DNA of 64,000 bases from Alteribacter populi (GTDB lineage Bacteria; Bacillota; Bacilli; Bacillales; Salisediminibacteriaceae), in contig NZ_KZ293963.1 of the NCBI RefSeq assembly GCF_002352765.1, forward strand, positions 332,368 to 396,367, in the 5' to 3' direction. The translations under genes were made by a program, and so were the position numbers. Positions within the stretch are counted from its first letter, which is position 1, and each line of letters starts with the position of its first letter. Below are positions 51,237 to 59,199 of the stretch, one piece after another. The notes beneath the pieces were generated by a model, which saw only the letters and a list, made by a program, of their open reading frames with translations, was not told the origin of the DNA and did not search any database.

Positions 51237-51509
51237 TTGGACGAAAAGAAAAATTCGTTTTTTGATCAGGTTGAGAAAAAAACAAATGTTAAACAACAAG
51301 ATTTATTTAAATTAGCTCAAAACGCTAGCAAGACCGATTTAAAGAGTGAACAAAATGTCCGCCAGTTAATTCAGCAAGTCGCACGCGTTGCGAATGTTCC
51401 TGTTTCTAAGAAGAAGGAAGATGAATTAGTTAAGGCGATCATTTCAAATAATGTACCGATGGACTTCGGTACTCTTGCAAAAATGTTTCAGAAAAAAGGC
51501 GGTAAATAG
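51237..51509 (+). CDS. Stage VI sporulation protein F-like (SpoVIF family)
   Basis: A 90-residue hydrophilic protein: FFDQVEKKTNVKQQDLFKLA, RQLIQQVARVANVPVSKKKE and VPMDFGTLAKMFQKK, the SpoVIF pattern. SpoVIF is needed for late coat assembly in B. subtilis. TTG start with GAGGAGGG; a sigma-K-like promoter precedes it. Located after gpsA. A terminator follows. Confidence 0.8.
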   Translation: MDEKKNSFFDQVEKKTNVKQQDLFKLAQNASKTDLKSEQNVRQLIQQVARVANVPVSKKKEDELVKAIISNNVPMDFGTLAKMFQKKGGK

Positions 51510-51604
51510 GCTATCGTTTGCGACGAACCTTTTGTGCTGGCATATACTGAAACAGAAAAGGCGCCAAAATCGGGCTGTGATTACTGGCGGTGTTTAGTCA
51601 TATT

Positions 51605-51644
51605 AAAGTTGAAGAAAGGAGCCCCTTTTCTTCAGCTTTTTTTT
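51605..51644 (+). terminator. Terminator after the spoVIF-like gene
   Basis: AAAGTTGAAGAAA/TTTCTTCAGCTTT stem (one G-U), T8. Confidence 0.9.
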
Positions 51645-51777
51645 GTACTTTAAGAAATTTGACTTTTTATATGTGTATCCCAAAAAATATAGAAAAGCCG
51701 AGTAATAAAAACGTGCGAGATAAAATAACGCTGTTTATTATTAAGCTCTGTTAAAGCCCGTTGTTGGTATTGTGATT

Positions 51778-52073
51778 CACTTTCGGTGGACGCTTTCCGC
51801 TGGCGACGCTTCAGCCTCCTCATTCGCGAAAGGCGAAAGGCGTGCTCACTGCGGGGTCTTCAGCTGCTCCTGCGGTTCCTCGTCGCAAGAAGACCATTGT
51901 TGCTTCTCCTGATGGAGTCTCGCCATTGCAGCAACACCCTTAGCTACCCATGTGTATCTCAAAATCAAGTGCAAGGCTTTTAGCAAAAGAAGAGTTATGT
52001 CCTTGCAGATTCTTTCCATGAGAAAGAGCATATCCTTTTGCCACCCAGGCGTATGCTACTGATTCAGCAGCCT
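51778..52073 (-). mobile_element. MITE-like element, copy 3 (decayed, about 296 bp)
   Basis: Read on the minus strand: GAGGCTGCTGAATCAGTAGC, GCATATGCTCTTTCTCATGG-like segment, then GAGGAGGCTGAAGCG and GCGGAAAGCG, as in copies 1 and 2. The 3' terminus with TTATTCAGCAATCC is missing and the flanks show no duplication, so this is an old or deleted copy. The 800-bp gap 51510-52314 holds no gene beyond this, a terminator and a repeat D relic near 52150. Confidence 0.75.
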
Positions 52074-52237
52074 CTACATAAGCCACCCTCATGTGAGCGA
52101 TTCTCTGTTCAGTTTTTGAGGATGGACTCTCTTGACTTGATTAGGGTGAAAAAACAATAGCAACAATTAAAGAATGAAACGCAACATAGAACCTGAGTGT
52201 CCGTTTTTGGGGAAGCCTGCTCTCTTACCCATGTTCA

Positions 52238-52266
52238 TTCAGCTTTTTTTGTTTCTATGCTATAAT
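52238..52266 (+). promoter_or_regulatory. Predicted extended -10 promoter before yphE
   Basis: TGCTATAAT at 52258-52266 with a weak -35 region (TTCAGC); about 50 bp before the yphE start. Confidence 0.4.
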
Positions 52267-52314
52267 GAGTCAGGAAATGCATGTTTGATCAGATAATGTG
52301 GAGGTTTGTTTACT

Positions 52315-52515
52315 ATGGAAGACGGATTAACAAAAATGTGGATCAGCTTTTTTGCAATGGGGCTAATGTTTGTTTCAGTTATCGTTACGATCGTCTCAAG
52401 AGAAAAGTTAAAAGGCTGGATTCAAAAAACCTTGTTAACTTTTAGCTTTTTCTGTATGATGATTGCTGGTTTAATTATTTTTCTTGTAGTGTTTAGTGGT
52501 CCTGTACCCGAATAA
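52315..52515 (+). CDS. yphE: DUF2768 membrane protein (YphE-like)
   Basis: About 66 residues from ATG 52315 (GGAGGT, spacing 9). Two membrane segments (about 8-27 and 38-60) with KMWISFFAMG and the end LVVFSGPVPE, as I recall for the YphE/DUF2768 family. Located before yphF and spoIVA, as in B. subtilis. Function unknown. Confidence 0.75.
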   Translation: MEDGLTKMWISFFAMGLMFVSVIVTIVSREKLKGWIQKTLLTFSFFCMMIAGLIIFLVVFSGPVPE

Positions 52516-52543
52516 TGGAAGCTTACTTAAGGCAGGGGTTTGT

Positions 52544-53266
52544 ATGAAAAAAGCAACGTTAAGCCTATCTTTTATATGCATTTTAGTTTTCTTATCAGGT
52601 TGTTTGTTCCCGGAGGAGAGCCGGACTGAAAATCAAGTTCCTTATGATGATCAGTTACAGTCTGTACAGACAGCTGTGAATCAATTTAGAGAAGACTCAG
52701 GTGTGTTACCGATAAAAACAAGAGATGAAGAAACACCGATATTCCAAAAGTATCCAGTAGAGTTCCGGTCACTTGTACCACAGTATTTACAACAAGCTCC
52801 AGGGAACTCTTTTGAAAACGGCGGTATTTTTCAATATGTGCTGACAAATGTGGAAGATGAGCCCGAGGTAAAGCTGATTGACTTGAGGTCTGCTAACGGC
52901 CTCCAGGAACTTTCGAGACGTATCAATCAATATCGTTCCCAAAATAACTTTGCTCCCGTTGGTGAATTACTAGGTAGCAATCTCCTTAAATTGGATTACG
53001 AAGCGTTAAACTTTGATGAGGAACCAACTGTAGCTAGCCCTTTTCACCCTACACATGAGCTCCCCGTGTTACTTACGACGAGTGGTGAATTAGTGGTTGA
53101 TTATCGCATCGATATTCAACATTTTATTGATGAATACGGAATGGAAAATTATTCGGAAGGTGAAGACCTTCGTTGGTTATTGGTTGATCATTCACCATTT
53201 GTTCCGGTTCATTCAAAACCAATCACAGTAAAAAATGGTGAAGTGGTATTTATGAAAGAGTCATAG
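52544..53266 (+). CDS. yphF: Lipoprotein YphF
   Basis: About 240 residues from ATG 52544 (frame open to 52496 inside yphE). Signal peptide with lipobox LSGC (Cys about residue 20). The mature part starts with a pseudopilin-like linker DQLQSVQTAVNQFREDSGVL and contains repeated VxxxFxxxYG-type segments. Placement between yphE and spoIVA and length match YphF. Function is unknown. Confidence 0.8.
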   Translation: MKKATLSLSFICILVFLSGCLFPEESRTENQVPYDDQLQSVQTAVNQFREDSGVLPIKTRDEETPIFQKYPVEFRSLVPQYLQQAPGNSFENGGIFQYVLTNVEDEPEVKLIDLRSANGLQELSRRINQYRSQNNFAPVGELLGSNLLKLDYEALNFDEEPTVASPFHPTHELPVLLTTSGELVVDYRIDIQHFIDEYGMENYSEGEDLRWLLVDHSPFVPVHSKPITVKNGEVVFMKES

Positions 53267-53300
53267 AATCGTTGAAAATTGAATCCGAATGTTCTATTGT

Positions 53301-53344
53301 GCTTCCCCTCTCAATATATTATCAAGAGAAAGGGAAGCTTTTTT
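53301..53344 (+). terminator. Terminator after yphF
   Basis: GCTTCCCCTCT/AGAGAAAGGGAAGC bulged stem with T6. Confidence 0.85.
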
Positions 53345-53372
53345 AATTATGCATGTTGTAAAACTACGTCTT

Positions 53373-53720
53373 TAAGAGGATGTCAAAACTCGGAGTAAAA
53401 TCATCGGTGTAGCGCTTGCTGTACTCGATATTCTCGGCTTATTTGGCCTCTTTTTTGAACACGCACTTTAAGCGGCTCCCTTCAAAGTCGATTTTGAATC
53501 TTTTTTCGTTAGAGTGGGTGATGCTAATGAATCATCAGTATTAAAAGGTTGTTCACAATTAATAAAAGAGGATGTTTGAAAAGACCGGGAAAAATAGCTG
53601 TCGAACTTCTGCGTCATCTTACTTTTTACTCCTCACGTATTAAAAGCATACGTTCTGGTGCTCAAAGTGGCGCTTCCTTGAACTTCTCAGCTCTTTTTGT
53701 CCTCCTTTTTGAACATACAC
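53373..53720 (+). repeat. Repeat E, two diverged copies (53373-53467 and 53564-53720)
   Basis: Both begin AAGAGGATGT and end in GCCTCTTTTTTGAACACGCA or TCCTCCTTTTTGAACATACA. The middle differs in length. Related partial sequence lies at 22164-22280 (GTGCGTGTTCAAA..CCTCCTTTTGAA) and 35900. It fills much of the 580-bp yphF-spoIVA gap, which has no gene. Confidence 0.55.
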
Positions 53721-53800
53721 AAAAATAATAATTAAAACTAAACAAGCAGCTTGTCATAATTAATGGACAACATCATAAGTATTATAGTGTCATCACATTG

Positions 53801-53829
53801 AATCGTATGCAGAAGCTGTCACATACAAA
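53801..53829 (+). promoter_or_regulatory. Possible sigma-E promoter for spoIVA
   Basis: GAATCGT (5/7 of KMATATT), 14-bp spacer, CATACAAA (7/8 of CATACANT). The predicted start would leave a very short leader before the RBS, which lowers confidence. Confidence 0.35.
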
Positions 53830-53849
53830 ATCGATCGGGAGGGGATCGT

Positions 53850-55328
53850 GTGGAGAAGTACGATATTTTTCGAGATATCGCTGAACGGACCGGTGGCGAT
53901 ATTTACTTAGGCGTCGTAGGTTCGGTTCGAACAGGGAAGTCGACGTTTATTAAAAAATTCATGGAGCTTGCCGTCATTCCTAATATTGAAAGTGAGTCTG
54001 ACAGAGCTAGAGCTCAGGATGAGCTTCCTCAAAGTGCAGCAGGAAAACAAATTATGACCACTGAACCTAAGTTTGTACCAAATCAAGCTGTTTCTATCCA
54101 TGTAGATGAAGGTTTGGACGTAAATGTAAGAGTCGTGGATTGTGTAGGCTATGCAGTACCTGGTGCAAAAGGCTATGAAGATGAAAATGGACCGAGAATG
54201 ATTCATACTCCGTGGTACGAAGATCCGATTCCATTTCATGAGGCAGCTGAAATAGGTACTAGAAAAGTCATTCAAGAACATTCTACACTTGGTGTCGTCA
54301 TAACAACGGATGGCTCAATTGGGGAAATTGCCCGTCATGATTACGTCGAATCTGAGCAAAGAGTAATTGAAGAATTAAAAGAGGTAGGAAAGCCGTTTAT
54401 AGTCATCGTAAATAGTGTCCATCCTCATCATCCAACAACAGAAGACCTACGGCAGTCAATAGAAACTGAACATGATGTTCCGGTTTTATCCATGAGTATC
54501 GAAGGGATGACTGAACAAGACATTAACTCTGTTATGCGGGAGGTACTCTTCGAATTTCCTGTTCATGAAGTCAATGTGAACTTGCCGAGTTGGGTCATGG
54601 TACTAAAAGAAGAACATTGGCTTAGGGAGAACTATGAAAGTGCTGTAAGAGATACAGTAAAAGATATTAAACGGCTGCGTGATGTCGATCGCGTTGTTGG
54701 GCATTTTACCGATTACGAATTTGTCGAAAGAGCTCAGCTTGCTGGAATAGAAATGGGGCAAGGCGTGGCTGAAATTGACTTGCACGCGCCTGACGACTTA
54801 TATGATCAAATATTAAAAGAAGTAGTTGGGGTCGAGATACGTGGTAAAGACCATCTGCTTGAATTGATGCAGGACTTCTCTTATGCAAAGGCTGAATATG
54901 ATCAGGTATCTGATGCGCTTAGAATGGTCAAACAAACAGGATATGGAATTGCTGCACCGTCACTTAGTGACATGAGCCTTGATGAACCAGAAATTATTCG
55001 ACAAGGATCACGTTTTGGCGTTCGTTTAAAAGCCGTTGCTCCTTCCATTCACATGATAAAAGTCGATGTAGAGTCTGAGTTTGCACCGATCATTGGAACA
55101 GAAAAGCAAAGTGAAGAGCTGGTGCGCTATTTAATGCAAGACTTTGAAGAAAACCCACTCTCAATTTGGAATTCAGACATTTTTGGGCGCTCGTTAAATT
55201 CCATTGTCCGCGAAGGAATTTCAGCAAAACTTTCGCTAATGCCGGAAAATGCCCGCTACAAACTAAAAGAAACGCTTGAGCGTATTATAAACGAAGGCTC
55301 TGGTGGATTAATCGCGATTATTCTATAA
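53850..55328 (+). CDS. spoIVA: Stage IV sporulation protein A (coat morphogenetic ATPase)
   Basis: A 492-residue protein, full length. N-terminal TRAFAC-type ATPase domain with Walker A GVVGSVRTGKSTFIKKFMEL and Walker B region VRVVDCVGY. A middle domain follows, and the C-terminal membrane-targeting end reads LIAIIL. SpoIVA polymerises on the forespore surface using ATP and is the base of the coat. GTG start with GGGAGGGG upstream. Terminator at 55329. Confidence 0.97.
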   Translation: MEKYDIFRDIAERTGGDIYLGVVGSVRTGKSTFIKKFMELAVIPNIESESDRARAQDELPQSAAGKQIMTTEPKFVPNQAVSIHVDEGLDVNVRVVDCVGYAVPGAKGYEDENGPRMIHTPWYEDPIPFHEAAEIGTRKVIQEHSTLGVVITTDGSIGEIARHDYVESEQRVIEELKEVGKPFIVIVNSVHPHHPTTEDLRQSIETEHDVPVLSMSIEGMTEQDINSVMREVLFEFPVHEVNVNLPSWVMVLKEEHWLRENYESAVRDTVKDIKRLRDVDRVVGHFTDYEFVERAQLAGIEMGQGVAEIDLHAPDDLYDQILKEVVGVEIRGKDHLLELMQDFSYAKAEYDQVSDALRMVKQTGYGIAAPSLSDMSLDEPEIIRQGSRFGVRLKAVAPSIHMIKVDVESEFAPIIGTEKQSEELVRYLMQDFEENPLSIWNSDIFGRSLNSIVREGISAKLSLMPENARYKLKETLERIINEGSGGLIAIIL

Positions 55329-55357
55329 CTCTCCAATTTGGAGGGTTTATTTTTTTA
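55329..55357 (+). terminator. Terminator after spoIVA
   Basis: ACTCTCC/GGAGGGT stem with AATTT loop and T-rich tail. The remaining 300 bp to hbs is AT-rich leader without an open frame. Confidence 0.8.
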
Positions 55358-55666
55358 CTATTTCTTTACTTTTCGTAGAGGGTAAAATTTGACGTGAGAA
55401 CCTCTCTATGATAAAAATCATTATAGACCATTGATATATCAACATTTTAATAAAATATGAAAGTTTGGAAGGAAACGGATGATTTCTTTTCCATTTTAGG
55501 TAAAAAAGTGATAAAAATGCAGGGAAATCCGCAAAAAATGTTGAATTCTTGGGTAGTTTCGGTTAATATTAGCGTTGTTATCCACTAATTGTGCGTTAAC
55601 TAGTATAAAACTCTTATTTTTGTGAAAGAAAAGAAATAACAAACTCCTTGGGAGGAGGTGAATGGT

Positions 55667-55939
55667 ATGAACAAGACTGAACTAATCAATGCAGTTGCTG
55701 AAAAAACAGACCTTTCTAAAAAGGATGCTACGAGCGCAGTAGATGCAGTATTCGATGTAATCACTGACTCTCTTCAAAAAGCAGAAAAAGTACAACTTAT
55801 CGGCTTTGGTAACTTTGAAGTACGTGAACGTGCTGCTCGTAAAGGTCGTAACCCTCAAACTGGGGAAGAAATCGAAATCCCTGCAAGCAATGTACCAGCA
55901 TTTAAGCCTGGTAAGGCCCTTAAAGACGCTGTTAAGTAA
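55667..55939 (+). CDS. hbs: DNA-binding protein HU
   Basis: A 90-residue HU from ATG 55667 (GGAGGAGGTG upstream; GTG 55658 is too close to the RBS). NKTELINAVAEKTDLSKKDA, the beta-arm signature GFGNFEVRERAARKGRNPQT and EIPASNVPAFKPGKALKDAV are canonical. It compacts the nucleoid. Gene order spoIVA-hbs-folE-mtrB is that of B. subtilis. Confidence 0.98.
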   Translation: MNKTELINAVAEKTDLSKKDATSAVDAVFDVITDSLQKAEKVQLIGFGNFEVRERAARKGRNPQTGEEIEIPASNVPAFKPGKALKDAVK

Positions 55940-55959
55940 TACATAAGGGAGCTTGCATT

Positions 55960-55996
55960 AGAAGAACTGCGTTTTTACGTAGTTCTTCTTTTTTCT
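55960..55996 (+). terminator. Terminator after hbs
   Basis: AGAAGAACTGCG/CGTAGTTCTTCT stem and T6. Confidence 0.93.
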
Positions 55997-56045
55997 TTAA
56001 TGGTAACCGCATTTCTTGGAAGGGAAGAATTTATAAGAGGACAGC

Positions 56046-56151
56046 TACCTTCACGCCGCTCGTCTCAAGGGAAAAGCCCCTTGAGACTTTAAAACATGGG
56101 GCGGAAGCTTACGCTGTTTTTAATAAAAGACCGCTTTGCGGTTTTTCTTAT
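56046..56151 (+). repeat. 105-bp intergenic repeat, copy C2
   Basis: GACAGCTACCTTCACGCCGC, a CTCAAGGG..CCCTTGAG hairpin, and the tail AAAGACCGCTTTGCGGTTTT. It matches C1 (17348-17453, inverted) nearly throughout. Confidence 0.8.
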
Positions 56152-56160
56152 TTAGGTCGT

Positions 56161-56240
56161 TAGGCAAGCATTTGCTTGCCTTATCACGCATAGCGTGATA
56201 GTAAAATCGCTCAAGAACAACAGATATTACGAAAACAGCC
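56161..56240. repeat. Cluster of short palindromes with half repeat D (D6)
   Basis: Two adjoining perfect palindromic stems, GGCAAGCA/TGCTTGCC and TATCACGC/GCGTGATA, then CTCAAGAACAACAGATATTA and CGAAAACAGCC, the right arm of repeat D. The hbs-folE gap (383 bp) holds only these elements, C2 and the hbs terminator. Confidence 0.55.
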
Positions 56241-56322
56241 TTCTTGTATTAAAGGCGTTGCTGTGCTAGAATTTTATCGACTTCTACAAAGTATTGGTCA
56301 TCAATGATGAGGGGGCGCTATT

Positions 56323-56889
56323 GTGAGTGAAGTAAACCATCAAAAAATAGAAGAAGCTGTTACGATGATTTTGGAAGCAATTGGAGAAGACCCGAACCGG
56401 GAAGGTCTTTTAGATACACCGAAGCGTGTCGCAAAAATGTATGCCGAGGTTTTTCAAGGTTTAAACCAAGACCCGAAAGAACATTTTGCAACCGTCTTTG
56501 GAGAGGACCACGAGGAACTTGTCTTAGTAAAAGATATTCCTTTTCACTCGATGTGTGAACACCATCTCGTTCCTTTTTTCGGAGTAGCACATATTGGATA
56601 CATACCAAGCGGAGGGAAAGTTACTGGTTTGAGTAAACTGGCAAGAGCGGTTGATGCCGTTTGCAAAAGGCCGCAACTCCAGGAGAGAATTACTTCGACA
56701 ATTGCAGAAAGCATCGTAGAAACGTTGGAACCTTTAGGAGTTATTGTAGTGGTGGAGGCAGAACATATGTGTATGACAATGCGCGGTGTGAAAAAGCCAG
56801 GATCCAAAACAATCACGTCTGCAGTCAGAGGTGTGTTTGAAGAAAACGATGCTGCTCGTTCAGAGGTCCTTTCTTTAATAAAGAGCTAA
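56323..56889 (+). CDS. folE: GTP cyclohydrolase I (MtrA/FolE)
   Basis: A 188-residue enzyme. Zinc ligands lie in FHSMCEHHLVPFFG (Cys, His) and MCMTMRGVKKPG (Cys); PNREGLLDTPKRVAKMY near the N-terminus. It converts GTP to dihydroneopterin triphosphate for folate synthesis. GTG start with GAGGGGG upstream. In B. subtilis folE (mtrA) forms an operon with mtrB, as here. Confidence 0.97.
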   Translation: MSEVNHQKIEEAVTMILEAIGEDPNREGLLDTPKRVAKMYAEVFQGLNQDPKEHFATVFGEDHEELVLVKDIPFHSMCEHHLVPFFGVAHIGYIPSGGKVTGLSKLARAVDAVCKRPQLQERITSTIAESIVETLEPLGVIVVVEAEHMCMTMRGVKKPGSKTITSAVRGVFEENDAARSEVLSLIKS

Positions 56890-56941
56890 ATTACGTTTAA
56901 AAGTATTCGTCCTGCACATCTTACTAGTGGAGGTGTGCATG

Positions 56942-57037
56942 ATGAAAAATCATGATAAATCTGAATTGTTTTCTTGGTTGATTCCAACTGCAGGCATCAT
57001 CATTGGAGTTTACCTAATCTATATATTTTTACTTTAG
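56942..57037 (+). CDS. Small single-span membrane protein, 31 aa
   Basis: A very short frame between folE and mtrB: MKNHDKSELFSWLIPTAGII then a hydrophobic end IGVYLIYIFLL. RBS GGAGGT at spacing 7 to ATG 56942 (ATG 56939 possible). Its strong RBS and clear membrane segment argue for a real gene. No family recognised. Confidence 0.55.
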   Translation: MKNHDKSELFSWLIPTAGIIIGVYLIYIFLL

Positions 57038-57066
57038 AATGTCAAAACGATGGAGGAGGAATAATC

Positions 57067-57285
57067 TTGGCACAATCACCCGAGTATATCGTGATTAAGG
57101 CGCGTGAAAATGGTGTTAACGTCATCGGGTTAACGAGAGGGTCGGATACAAGATTTCACCATTCCGAAAAGCTGGACAAAGATGAAGTGATGATTGCTCA
57201 ATTTACTGAACATACCTCTGCTATAAAAGTAAGAGGAAAAGCTACGATTCAAACAAGTCATGGTGAAATGAATACAAACGACTAA
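57067..57285 (+). CDS. mtrB: trp RNA-binding attenuation protein (TRAP)
   Basis: 72 residues from TTG 57067 (GGAGGA upstream; the longer frame from 56974 overlaps the small gene). VIKARENGVNVIGLTRGSDT contains tryptophan-contacting residues; FHHSEKLDKDEVMIAQFTEH and IKVRGKATIQTSHG hold the Lys/Arg that bind GAG/UAG triplets. TRAP forms an 11-mer ring that represses the trp operon when bound to tryptophan. A terminator overlaps its stop codon. Confidence 0.95.
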   Translation: MAQSPEYIVIKARENGVNVIGLTRGSDTRFHHSEKLDKDEVMIAQFTEHTSAIKVRGKATIQTSHGEMNTND

Positions 57286-57313
57286 AAGCGGGGAAGTGAC
57301 CTGCTTTTCTTTT
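57284..57313 (+). terminator. Terminator after mtrB
   Basis: AAAAGCGGG/CCTGCTTTT stem with T-rich tail, starting inside the stop codon. Confidence 0.75.
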
Positions 57314-57407
57314 ATGCTTTTGAGAAAGCTCATATCTTTACTATGAAGTAGAAGAAAGTGTACATGGGAGAACACTGTCGTCTTCCGTACTTGTATGATT
57401 CAATGAC

Positions 57408-57436
57408 TTATCCGATGGTATGAATTGTGGTATAAT
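57408..57436 (+). promoter_or_regulatory. Predicted extended -10 promoter of the hepS operon
   Basis: TGGTATAAT at 57428-57436, weak -35 (TTATCC at 17 bp), 62 bp before hepS. Confidence 0.45.
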
Positions 57437-57498
57437 ACAACTATTAATTAAGAGCGGTTTTCTTCAATGTTGATATACTAATTGTTGGGGGACTTTGA

Positions 57499-58299
57499 AT
57501 GGCGACGTCAATGGATTATCTAAATGAGGATATTAAAAAGATCAAGGCGGATTTTTATGAGGTAATTCAGCATCCTTATTTACGCCGATACTTACAGGAT
57601 CCGATCATAGATCATGATCAGGTTATCCTCCTTTATTACTTGCTGCGGCGAAAAGAGTTTGACTTTTCCTACATAAAAAACAGTGTCCTCTCTACTGTCC
57701 TTGTTCAAACCGCACTCAATGTACATGAAACAGTCTCTGTAACGCCATGGCGCTCTGAAACGGTGAAGCGGCAACGGCAGTTAACTGTCCTATCAGGAGA
57801 CTATTACAGCAGCCTCTATTATTACGTTTTAGCTAAGGTTGACGATGTTCCTTTTATTCGCGTACTTAGCCGATCGATTCAAGAAATCAATGAAGCAAAA
57901 ATGAATGTGTATGAGGGTGGCACTGACCAGCTTCAAACGTTAAAAGATATTCGCGCGATCGAATCATTATTAATTAGAAATGTAGCGGTATTTTACCACT
58001 CCGAGCAATGGGCACAACCGCTTGAAGAGTTCTTTTATTTTAAAGTGCTTCTCAATACGAGGTATCATTGGATTGAGAGGAATCATGAGACACCGCTTAC
58101 AGCCTCGCTTTTAACGAGAAAAGGTCAAAAGAGAAACGAACTTTCTTTCGCTCTTGAAAAGGAAATCGAAGCTTCGAAAGTGAAGCTCCACTCTTTTTCT
58201 TATGAGTGGATTCCAATTCGTGAATATATACTTTCAAGAGTGGATGAATTACTCACCGAACATGGTGTAGTCCAGGATTTTGTTGTAGAGGAAGGGTAA
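57499..58299 (+). CDS. hepS: Heptaprenyl diphosphate synthase component I
   Basis: A 266-residue soluble protein. VIQHPYLRRYLQDPIIDHDQ, YYYVLAKVDDVPFIRVLSRS and LLTRKGQKRNELSFALEK fit the HepS (GerCA) regulatory subunit, which has no DDxxD motif. It pairs with HepT to make the C35 side chain of menaquinone-7. It is separated by 1 bp from menG. ATG 57499 follows GGGGGAC. Confidence 0.9.
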   Translation: MATSMDYLNEDIKKIKADFYEVIQHPYLRRYLQDPIIDHDQVILLYYLLRRKEFDFSYIKNSVLSTVLVQTALNVHETVSVTPWRSETVKRQRQLTVLSGDYYSSLYYYVLAKVDDVPFIRVLSRSIQEINEAKMNVYEGGTDQLQTLKDIRAIESLLIRNVAVFYHSEQWAQPLEEFFYFKVLLNTRYHWIERNHETPLTASLLTRKGQKRNELSFALEKEIEASKVKLHSFSYEWIPIREYILSRVDELLTEHGVVQDFVVEEG

Positions 58300-58300
58300 G

Positions 58301-59005
58301 ATGGGGCAGTCAAAAGAAGAGAAAGTACATCAAGTATTCGAGTCTATTTCCGGTAATTACGACCGTATGAATGCGATTATTAGCTTTCAACGCCATTTAT
58401 CATGGCGAAAAGATACAATGAAGCGCATGAATGTCAGGCCTGGTTCTGAGTCATTAGACATCTGTTGCGGAACAGCAGACTGGACGATTGCGATGGCAGA
58501 TGCTATCGGGCCAACAGGGAAAGCTTATGGCCTCGATTTTAGTGAAAATATGCTCATTGAAGGAAGGAAAAAAGTAAGCGCACGTGGCCTAGATCACATC
58601 GAACTTGTCCAAGGAAATGCTATGGAACTGCCATATGAAGATAATACATTTGATTATGTTACGATTGGTTTTGGTTTGCGTAACGTTCCTGACTATAGTG
58701 TAGCATTAAAGGAAATGTATCGTGTTACCAAACCAGGAGGACTAGTGACTTGTCTTGAAACTTCTCAACCAACTCTGATAGGTTTTAAACAACTCTATTG
58801 GCTGTATTTCCGGTATATAATGCCTTTCTTCGGTAGAGTTTTGGCAAAAAGTTATGATGAGTACACGTGGCTTCAAGAATCGACACAATCGTTTCCTGAT
58901 AAAGAAACGATTGCCAACATGTTTAAAAAGACTGGTTTTCAGAATGTAAGCTACAAATCTTACTCTGGAGGAGTAGCCGCAAGTCATTTTGGAAGAAAAG
59001 GTTGA
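58301..59005 (+). CDS. menG: Demethylmenaquinone methyltransferase
   Basis: A 234-residue SAM-dependent methyltransferase of the UbiE/MenG family: VFESISGNYDRMNAIISFQ, SAM-binding LDICCGTADWTIAMA, NTFDYVTIGFGLRNVPDY and the end GGVAASHFGRK. Catalyses the last step of menaquinone synthesis, shared by the classical and futalosine routes. After it the tight operon is broken by 194 bp before mqnP. Confidence 0.95.
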   Translation: MGQSKEEKVHQVFESISGNYDRMNAIISFQRHLSWRKDTMKRMNVRPGSESLDICCGTADWTIAMADAIGPTGKAYGLDFSENMLIEGRKKVSARGLDHIELVQGNAMELPYEDNTFDYVTIGFGLRNVPDYSVALKEMYRVTKPGGLVTCLETSQPTLIGFKQLYWLYFRYIMPFFGRVLAKSYDEYTWLQESTQSFPDKETIANMFKKTGFQNVSYKSYSGGVAASHFGRKG

Positions 59006-59199
59006 TAGATTAAGAAGTTCAAAAAAATGAGGGATTCATAGTCCACAGACCTATGCCGCATAGGGTGTTACGTCTATAATCAGCGCTCCAAATTTTGCTG
59101 CTCTGGATCTTGAAACTTCCAGTTTCGACCATCCTTGCTTTGATAATCCCCATTTTGGAAACCTATAATTAGATGTTTCAATCGAAAGGGTTCAGGTTT
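59006..59199. other. Gap of 194 bp with hairpins between menG and mqnP
   Basis: No gene. Contains the palindrome CCTATGCCGCATAGG (59051-59065) and a longer hairpin around GAAACTTCCAGTTTC (59112-59126) with flanking GGAT/ATCC. Confidence 0.4.
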
